Shown here piece after piece: positions 21,866-27,159 of a stretch of 27,159 nucleotides of DNA. Position 1 is the stretch's first letter, and every line of letters begins with the position of its first letter. The position numbers were made by a program, and so were the translations under genes. This DNA comes from an uncultured Lachnospiraceae bacterium (GTDB taxonomy: Bacteria; Bacillota; Clostridia; Lachnospirales; Lachnospiraceae). The DNA is taken from assembly GCA_946631935.1 (NCBI GenBank), contig CAMPAP010000128.1:1-27159 (forward strand), read 5' to 3'. The notes beneath the pieces are model-generated. The model was not told the DNA's origin, made no database searches, and saw nothing but the letters and a program-made list of their open reading frames with translations.

Positions 21866-22899
21866 TTTATTCCAACAACAGAGCTCCACTCGCCCTGTCT
21901 GTTTATCGCCTTTACTTTTAATCCGCACTTTTTCATGGCATCCTTAACAAGATCTTCCTTCTCACTCAGGATACCGCTTGTGATATACACGCCGCCCTCC
22001 TTCAGCATTTCACATGCCGTGGGAGTAATGCCGACCAACACCTCTGCAAGAATATTTGCGACAACAATGTCATAACTTCCCACTCCGGCCTTTTCCTTAA
22101 GTGACTCATCCGTCACAATATTTCCTATTTCCATTTCAAATGCTTTTGGGTCGATACCGTTGTTTTTTATGTTTTCTTCAACGGCAGGAAGCGCACAGGG
22201 ATCAAGATCCGTTCCGAATGCCCTGCCTGCCCCGAACATTAAAGCCAGTATTGCAAGGATGCCGCTTCCCGTTCCTATATCAAGGATCCTTGCATCCTTT
22301 TTCATGAACTTCCTGATATTTCTGATGCAGAGCTGTGTGGTATCATGCATCCCGGTTCCGAAGGCCGTTCCCGGGTCTATATGAAGTATGTATCTGTGGT
22401 CATCCCCTTCTGGGATCTCTTCCCATGTAGGAATGACAAGGATGTCATCTACCTCGAAAGATTTAAAAAAATTCTTCCAGTTATTGAGCCAGTCGATATC
22501 TTCAGTTTCCGTTACTTCAACTGTGCCGTCCCCGATATCCATATATGAACGGATGTCTTCAAGAACTTCATTTACGGCTGAAAGAACCTCATCCCTTGTC
22601 TTTTTTTCTATATTCCCGGTTGTATTTGCGGCACCTATGGTCATGGTCCCCTCGGCAGGTTCTCCGCCCACTATCAGCATCCCCTCATCATCGCATTCCA
22701 CAAAGAAATTCAGATATGCGGTTCCGTCATCAGGACCCGTTTCCGGAAGAATGTCCACAAACATCTGCTCCTTATCAAGCGGAGAAAGAGGCACATTATC
22801 TTCGATCTGTGCCCCTTCAAGTCCTATGTCATAAAGATCCGATATTATGATATCTTCAGCTTCCGTATTTGTTTTTATCCTGAATCTTACCCACTTCAT
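21862..22899 (-). CDS. prmA: Ribosomal protein L11 methyltransferase PrmA
   Basis: This 345-residue protein has an N-terminal substrate-recognition domain (MKWVRFRIKT...), a linker, and a class I methyltransferase domain with ILDIGTGSGILAILALMFGA, GTDLDPCALPAVEENIKNNG and IVVANILAEVL. The catalytic surroundings include DPGTAFGTGMHDTTQL. It methylates lysines of ribosomal protein L11. GGAAGGTAAC lies just before the ATG. Its reading frame overlaps rsmE, the usual prmA-rsmE pairing in Firmicutes. Confidence 0.95.
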   Translation of the reverse strand: MKWVRFRIKTNTEAEDIIISDLYDIGLEGAQIEDNVPLSPLDKEQMFVDILPETGPDDGTAYLNFFVECDDEGMLIVGGEPAEGTMTIGAANTTGNIEKKTRDEVLSAVNEVLEDIRSYMDIGDGTVEVTETEDIDWLNNWKNFFKSFEVDDILVIPTWEEIPEGDDHRYILHIDPGTAFGTGMHDTTQLCIRNIRKFMKKDARILDIGTGSGILAILALMFGAGRAFGTDLDPCALPAVEENIKNNGIDPKAFEMEIGNIVTDESLKEKAGVGSYDIVVANILAEVLVGITPTACEMLKEGGVYITSGILSEKEDLVKDAMKKCGLKVKAINRQGEWSSVVGIK

Positions 22900-22987
22900 G
22901 TTACCTTCCCCGCATACAATCCATATAATCCTGCTGCCTTACAGCCTTGATCGATCACCCTTCAGATCAGACGCATTTTCGCATCTT

Positions 22988-23875
22988 TCACGAGTTGCAT
23001 CCGTCACGGAAGCTCACTTTGCTTTCAGGCTCCACGGACGAAACTATAAATGCATTTGATCCGATGACTGCATCATGTCCGATGACGGTATCACCGCCAA
23101 GTATTGAAGCACCGGCATAAATGGTGACCCTGTCCTCTATGGTGGGATGCCTCTTTTTGCCCCTGAGGCTCTGTCCGCCCCTTGTTGAAAGGGCTCCTAT
23201 GGTAACACCCTGATAGATCTTTACATAATCACCGATAACGGTTGTTTCACCCACGACGATACCCGTTCCGTGATCAATGAAAAAATATTTTCCGATCTGA
23301 GCTCCGGGATGGATGTCGATGCCGGTCCTTGAATGCGCATATTCCGTCATCATTCTGGGAATGATGGGAACCCCCAGAAGAAACAGTTCGTGAGCGATCC
23401 TTGAGGTGACTATTGCCCTCAGGCCCGGATAGCACAATATGATCTCGCTATGGTTATATGCAGCAGGATCCCCGTCAAAAAATGCCTGTACATCCGTCTC
23501 AATGAGTTCACGGATCTTCGGTATCTTCATCATGAATTCCGAGGTGATCTTATCAGATGCCTCAGCGCGCTCTTCAAAAGACGCGTTCTCAAATTCCGGC
23601 TTCTGGATCAGTGATATTATGATCTGCTTCTTCAGATTATAGAAAATATCCTCTGTAAGAACCGTGATCCTGGAGCTTAGATTATAGAATTTATAATTTT
23701 TCTCCCTGTAATATCCGGGAAAAACCAGCTTGATGAGCTTATCAAGGATCTCAGTCACCTTATCCCTGTCGGGCTGATCCGTAATATCTGTTTTGTTTAT
23801 TATACGGTCAGATGAGTAATCTGCCAGGATCGTACCAACGATCTCATTCAGTTCCGAATTTTGCTTGCTGTCCAT
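22988..23875 (-). CDS. Serine O-acetyltransferase (EpsC/CysE-like)
   Basis: The product is 295 residues from ATG 23875, chosen because GGAGG ends 5 bases before it; the ATG at 23887 lies upstream of that ribosome site. An N-terminal helical region (1 to about 150) precedes a left-handed beta-helix with hexapeptide repeats: GIDIHPGAQIGKYFFIDHGT, GIVVGETTVIGDYVKIYQGV and TIGALSTRGGQ with KRHPTIEDRV. The His of IDHGTG is the expected catalytic base. The enzyme makes O-acetylserine for cysteine synthesis, and its cysteine product feeds the downstream desulfurase. The prmA gene starts 88 bases later without an obvious terminator, so partial co-transcription is possible. Confidence 0.92.
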   Translation of the reverse strand: MDSKQNSELNEIVGTILADYSSDRIINKTDITDQPDRDKVTEILDKLIKLVFPGYYREKNYKFYNLSSRITVLTEDIFYNLKKQIIISLIQKPEFENASFEERAEASDKITSEFMMKIPKIRELIETDVQAFFDGDPAAYNHSEIILCYPGLRAIVTSRIAHELFLLGVPIIPRMMTEYAHSRTGIDIHPGAQIGKYFFIDHGTGIVVGETTVIGDYVKIYQGVTIGALSTRGGQSLRGKKRHPTIEDRVTIYAGASILGGDTVIGHDAVIGSNAFIVSSVEPESKVSFRDGCNS

Positions 23876-23904
23876 AAAGGCCTCCATAAATGTATACGCA
23901 CAAC

Positions 23905-23961
23905 GCCAAATCCCTTTGGCATCAACTATACCATTATATATTTAAAGATGAGCGTTTACAA
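23905..23961 (-). promoter_or_regulatory. Promoter and leader hairpin of the serine acetyltransferase
   Basis: On the minus strand TTGTAA (23956-23961), a 17-bp spacer and TATAAT (23933-23938) form a near-consensus promoter. Close to the predicted transcript 5' end, GCCAAA-N4-TTTGGC (23905-23920) can form a 6-bp hairpin or act as an operator. Confidence 0.72.
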
Positions 23962-23972
23962 CTTTTCGGGGC

Positions 23973-24001
23973 TTTACAAACATCCAAAACACTAATAAAT
24001 T
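23973..24001 (+). promoter_or_regulatory. Predicted tadA promoter, possibly giving a leaderless mRNA
   Basis: TTTACA (23973-23978), a 17-bp spacer and TAAATT (23996-24001) put the expected start within a base or two of the tadA ATG at 24009. No Shine-Dalgarno-like sequence precedes that ATG, consistent with leaderless or very short-leader translation. Confidence 0.4.
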
Positions 24002-24008
24002 AATACAT

Positions 24009-24503
24009 ATGAAAACTCTGATGACAGAAGATGAATTATATATGCGGGAAGCCTTAAAACTCGCAAGAAAAGCTTTTGATGCCGGAGAAGTTCCCATAGG
24101 ATGCGTGATCGTCAGGGAAGGAAAGATCATAGGCAAAGGTTATAACCGCAGAAACACGGATCACTCAGCCCTTTCCCACGCCGAGATGACTGCCATAAAA
24201 AAAGCAAGTTCCCGCTTAAAAGACTGGCGGCTCGAAGACTGTACTCTCTACGTTACACTTGAACCCTGCCAGATGTGCGCAGGCGCATGTGTCCAGGCGA
24301 GGGTAAAAAAAGTTGTCATAGGCTGCTTGTCGCCCAAATCAGGAAGTGCGGGTACTGTCGCGGATATCCTCTGCAATCCTGATTTTACACATAACTGCGA
24401 GGTTGCATACGGCGTTCTTTCCGATGAATGCAGCAGTATTCTCAAAAATTTTTTCATCCGCATGAGAGCCGAAAAAAAAGCTCTGGACTATGCTTATAAA
24501 TAA
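24009..24503 (+). CDS. tadA: tRNA adenosine(34) deaminase TadA
   Basis: This 164-residue zinc deaminase has zinc-binding H57 and catalytic E59 in SHAEM, and P86-C87-xx-C90 in LEPCQMCAGA. It deaminates A34 to inosine in tRNA-Arg(ACG). SPKSGSAGTVADIL and NPDFTHNCEVAYGV are typical TadA segments. No ribosome site is seen before ATG 24009; the in-frame ATG at 24021 is no better. Its expression looks independent of neighbours. Confidence 0.94.
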   Translation: MKTLMTEDELYMREALKLARKAFDAGEVPIGCVIVREGKIIGKGYNRRNTDHSALSHAEMTAIKKASSRLKDWRLEDCTLYVTLEPCQMCAGACVQARVKKVVIGCLSPKSGSAGTVADILCNPDFTHNCEVAYGVLSDECSSILKNFFIRMRAEKKALDYAYK

Positions 24504-24562
24504 TCTCACGATAAAGCCACTATTTCGAAATCAAACTTACCCATAACAGGTTTAGGATCATC

Positions 24563-25366
24563 ATGGAAACTGTAAGATCTTCACTAATCTCATATCCCCA
24601 CGGCTTCTCCACAAGAAACGGCGGCGTAAGCGAAGGGATATTCAGCTCTCTCAATCTTGGAATGAACCGCGGAGACGATCCCGAAAATGTAAAGGAAAAT
24701 TACAGAAGGTTTTTAAGCTCCTGCAAAATAAAAACAGACAGATTTGTCTGCGGTGAGCAGGTTCACGGAAATACTGTCCTTATCGTAAATTCAAAAGACG
24801 CCCGTATGCCCTATGGCTATCAAACCCTTTTTAACGCAGACGGCTATGTCACATCGGATAAAGAAGTTCCTTTGGTAATATTTACCGCCGACTGCATCCC
24901 CCTTCTTATGGCTGACGAAAAAGCCGGCGTCATTGCAGCCGTTCACAGCGGATGGAGGGGCACTGTCCTTGATATTGAAAAAAATGCCATTGAAAAAATG
25001 ACCCTGCTTGGCGCATCTGCGGAAAACATAAAGGCATGCATAGGACCTGCCATAGGTAAATGCTGCTTTGAAGTGGGTAATGATGTGATAGAAGAAGTGG
25101 AGGCACTTCTTAAAAACAGCGCCTCTACATTTTATAAAAAGAAAGAAAACGGTAAATACATGCTGGATCTAAAAGGTGTTCTCAAAAAATGCCTTATCGG
25201 AAACGGTATCACCGAGGATCATATCGAGATCATAAAAGACTGCACAATGTGCATGCCTCAAAAATATTGGTCACACCGCTTTACAGGCGGCGAAAGAGGG
25301 AGCCAGGCAGCCGTGATAGAAATACCCGGCACCCCCCGGTCCCTTCCGCCTCTTTTTGCAGGGTAA
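24563..25366 (+). CDS. pgeF: Purine nucleoside phosphorylase/laccase-domain protein (YfiH/PgeF)
   Basis: This 267-residue protein has the metal/active-site residues in VCGEQVHGN (H68), FTADCIPLL (C111) and AAVHSGWRGT (H128), and the late YWSHRFTGGERGSQAAVI segment. YfiH-family enzymes act on purine nucleosides (phosphorolysis, adenosine deamination) and may edit peptidoglycan precursors. AGGA lies about 6 bases before the ATG. The last 86 bases overlap the 3' end of the opposing GNAT gene, so the C-terminal tail (GTPRSLPPLFAG) may be a late extension. Confidence 0.93.
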   Translation: METVRSSLISYPHGFSTRNGGVSEGIFSSLNLGMNRGDDPENVKENYRRFLSSCKIKTDRFVCGEQVHGNTVLIVNSKDARMPYGYQTLFNADGYVTSDKEVPLVIFTADCIPLLMADEKAGVIAAVHSGWRGTVLDIEKNAIEKMTLLGASAENIKACIGPAIGKCCFEVGNDVIEEVEALLKNSASTFYKKKENGKYMLDLKGVLKKCLIGNGITEDHIEIIKDCTMCMPQKYWSHRFTGGERGSQAAVIEIPGTPRSLPPLFAG

Positions 25367-26078
25367 ATCCCAGCTTTAAAAGAAGACTTATCGACGGGCG
25401 ATTATCCTTATCCGAAAAGCTCATCACTTCGGTCATTCCTTCCGCTTTCGCCCACTTTAATATGGCACTGCAAACCTCATAGGCAAATCCATTCCCCTGC
25501 CACTTTTTTCCGATAACAAAGCCCAGTTCGGGAATATCGGATCCGGCTCTTTCATCGAGACCCGCTCTTCCTATTATCTCTCCGCTCTCCTTTAATACAA
25601 CAGTCCATATCCCGTGCCCGTATATCTCATAGATAAGGTCACGGTAATTATCCGTATATTTTTCTTCCTCGGATCTTTCCATAAGAGGCTCGATATGATC
25701 CGTCATTCCCTCCCATGAATAGATCTCATAAAAGCTGTCAAGGTCATCCTTGCAGGTCTCCCTCACAAGGCATCTGTCAGTCTCCAGGATCACCCAGGGG
25801 ATCTTATTCAGTCTTCTGTAGACTTTTTCCAGATAATCCATGCCGTAATCCCCGGGATCAAAAGCCCCCTCACCTTCAAGAATGTATTTTACTCCTTCGG
25901 GATAATCACCCTGCGTCCTTGTGGTATCGCGGTATACCGCAAATGATCCATTACATTTTTTCACCGTGTTCCGGTAAACTTCCTCATCAACAACATAAAG
26001 AGTTCCGGCATAAAAACTATCTGGCACTTCGTCTTTTACGTATTCAATAACGTTCAGGAAATTTTCTTTATATTTCAT
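25281..26078 (-). CDS. GNAT family N-acetyltransferase
   Basis: This 265-residue protein has a GNAT domain in its C-terminal two thirds (from about residue 95, PWVILETDRCLVRETCKDDL). The acetyl-CoA loop is GKKWQGNGFAYEV, with the preceding ELGFVI strand and a final FSDKDNRPSISLLLKLGFTL motif. The N-terminal ~90 residues are of unknown type. The acceptor substrate is not evident; proteins of this kind (RimJ/RimL-like) often acetylate protein N-termini or small amines. Its stop lies inside pgeF on the opposite strand. Ribosome site is weak (GAAAG). Confidence 0.85.
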   Translation of the reverse strand: MKYKENFLNVIEYVKDEVPDSFYAGTLYVVDEEVYRNTVKKCNGSFAVYRDTTRTQGDYPEGVKYILEGEGAFDPGDYGMDYLEKVYRRLNKIPWVILETDRCLVRETCKDDLDSFYEIYSWEGMTDHIEPLMERSEEEKYTDNYRDLIYEIYGHGIWTVVLKESGEIIGRAGLDERAGSDIPELGFVIGKKWQGNGFAYEVCSAILKWAKAEGMTEVMSFSDKDNRPSISLLLKLGFTLQKEAEGTGGCRVFLSRLPGSLFRRL

Positions 26079-26100
26079 TTATCTTTCAAATCCTAAAGTA

Positions 26101-26694
26101 TCAGGCATCCGCTCCGAAAGCCCTGAGCATGAGAGTTTTGCCTTCAGTATCAAGCCATTTTTTGCTTTCCTTATAGTCGGGGATATAGGAAGAAACAAGC
26201 TCCCAGAATCTTTTTGAATGATTCATCTCTATCCTGTGACATAGCTCATGAACGATCACATAGTCCTGTACCTTACCCGGCGCAAGAAAAAGGAGGCAGT
26301 TAAAATTCAGATTGCCTTCCGAAGTGCAGCTTCCCCATCTTGTCTTCTGTGTCCTTATGCTTATCCTTCCTACGTTTATATTCATGATACGGGCATATTC
26401 CCTGACTCTTGGAACAAATTCTTTTTTCATTTTTCCCGCCAGTTCCCGGATCTGCCTTTCATCTATCGGCTCAAGATTAACGGAGGTTCCGTCCTCATTT
26501 ATGAGCCTGTCGAAGACCTCCTGCCTTTTTTCCCCGATCCATTCCATCTTTTGGAACAAAAAGTCCTCGATCTCCCGGACAGGAGTATATAAGGGAGCCT
26601 TTACCACAACTTCTCCTCCGGAAGTCACCTCAATGCAGATGGTTCTCCGTCTGCTTCTTATCAGTCTGTATTCAATACGGTATTTAAGATTCAT
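26101..26694 (-). CDS. YgjP/SprT-like zinc metalloprotease family protein (DUF45)
   Basis: From ATG 26694 the product is 197 residues: YRIEYRLIRSRRRTICIEVT at the start, TRWGSCTSEGNLNFNC in the middle, and the zinc motif VIVHELCHRIEMNHSKRFW near the end (HExxH plus a later His). This is the YgjP-like metallopeptidase domain family (PF01863); its substrates are not established. The frame is open to ATG 26739, but GGGGGT stands near 26694 and the family begins there, so the shorter form is preferred. It ends 22 bases from the GNAT start and both are probably one unit. Confidence 0.85.
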   Translation of the reverse strand: MNLKYRIEYRLIRSRRRTICIEVTSGGEVVVKAPLYTPVREIEDFLFQKMEWIGEKRQEVFDRLINEDGTSVNLEPIDERQIRELAGKMKKEFVPRVREYARIMNINVGRISIRTQKTRWGSCTSEGNLNFNCLLFLAPGKVQDYVIVHELCHRIEMNHSKRFWELVSSYIPDYKESKKWLDTEGKTLMLRAFGADA

Positions 26695-26766
26695 CAAAAC
26701 CCCCGGTTGCATTAAAACCGCATCATAACCTATAATCATTTTATCATCACTTAAAAGGAGAAGAAA

Positions 26767-27159
26767 ATGTCAGAAAACAAAAATCCCATAGTTACATTTA
26801 CAATGGAAGACGGCTCTGTGATCAAAGCAGAACTTTATCCCGATATCGCGCCCCAATCCGTATATAATTTCATAAGTCTTGTATCCAAGGGCTTCTACAA
26901 CGGACTCATCTTCCACAGAGTCATCTCCGGCTTCATGATCCAGGGCGGAGATCCCGAAGGCAGCGGAATGGGCGGTCCCGGATACAGCATAAGAGGCGAA
27001 TTTACAAGTAACGGTTTTAAAAATGATCTTAAACATACGGCCGGCGTTCTCTCAATGGCGCGTTCCATGTTCCCGGATTCCGCAGGAAGCCAGTTCTTCC
27101 TCATGCATAAGGACTCACCCCACCTTGACGGTGACTATGCCGCCTTCGGAAAAGTCATC
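26767..27159 (+). CDS. Cyclophilin-type peptidyl-prolyl cis-trans isomerase, cut by window end
   Basis: The frame is open for 131 codons up to the right edge. The cyclophilin core is clear: LYPDIAPQSVYNFISLV, FYNGLIFHRVISGFMIQGGD with the catalytic Arg, GYSIRGEF, LSMARS and SAGSQFFLMH, which together form the active site. It is a single-domain cytosolic form; there is no signal peptide. AAAGGAG lies 6 bases before the ATG. The last part of the fold is beyond the window. Confidence 0.94.
   Translation, partial: MSENKNPIVTFTMEDGSVIKAELYPDIAPQSVYNFISLVSKGFYNGLIFHRVISGFMIQGGDPEGSGMGGPGYSIRGEFTSNGFKNDLKHTAGVLSMARSMFPDSAGSQFFLMHKDSPHLDGDYAAFGKVI

Overview
The window looks like chromosomal DNA from a Clostridia-class Firmicute, most likely Lachnospiraceae (Butyrivibrio-like). 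This is inferred from gene content and order: ireB-ruvX-DUF1292-RNase J, a yrrL/yrrM/yrrO-like block, a type III glutamine synthetase, ThiI without a rhodanese domain, and AAGGAGG-type ribosome sites. Nearly all of it is housekeeping sequence.

Layout. (1) 1-1740, minus strand: a CPBP-family membrane protease followed by an acyl-ACP thioesterase cut by the left edge. (2) 1789-5535: a small integrase-less genomic island inserted in a tRNA-Gln(CUG) gene. The intact tRNA is at the right end, a displaced 3' half is at the left end, and short repeats sit just inside both ends. Its cargo is a VbhA-like antitoxin/Fic pair, an acyl-CoA-ligase-type AMP-forming enzyme, a small XRE repressor and a short partner ORF. 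Two matching palindromes lie between the ligase and the repressor. (3) 5671-9150, minus: type III glutamine synthetase followed by a DUF815 AAA+ ATPase. (4) 9228-16462, minus: a run of nine closely spaced genes: IreB, RuvX, DUF1292, RNase J, YlbF, a short MltG-like protein, a YrrM/TrmR-like methyltransferase, a U32/TrhP-like protein and an LCP cell-wall ligase. (5) 16463-16817: a 355-bp intergenic stretch holding the ireB promoter and a ~131-bp inverted-repeat element. (6) 16818-18316: thiI and a histidine-less HPr-like gene, convergent on a shared terminator. (7) 18450-23875: mtaB on the plus strand, facing serine acetyltransferase, prmA, rsmE and a cysteine desulfurase on the minus strand. 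(8) 24009-27159: tadA and pgeF (plus), a GNAT and a YgjP-type metalloprotease (minus), and a cyclophilin cut by the right edge.

Translation and RNA quality are the common thread. ThiI, MtaB, TadA, TrmR and TrhP modify tRNA; RsmE and PrmA modify the ribosome; RNase J and YlbF act in mRNA decay; and the cysteine desulfurase with serine acetyltransferase can supply sulfur for ThiI and MtaB.

The most unusual signals are: the island with its self-contained regulatory region; the Fic/antitoxin pair, in which both partners of the canonical inhibitory salt bridge are changed; the HPr homologue with Asp at the phospho-His position; and the inverted-repeat element upstream of thiI. All functional calls come from reading the sequence; no database search was run.
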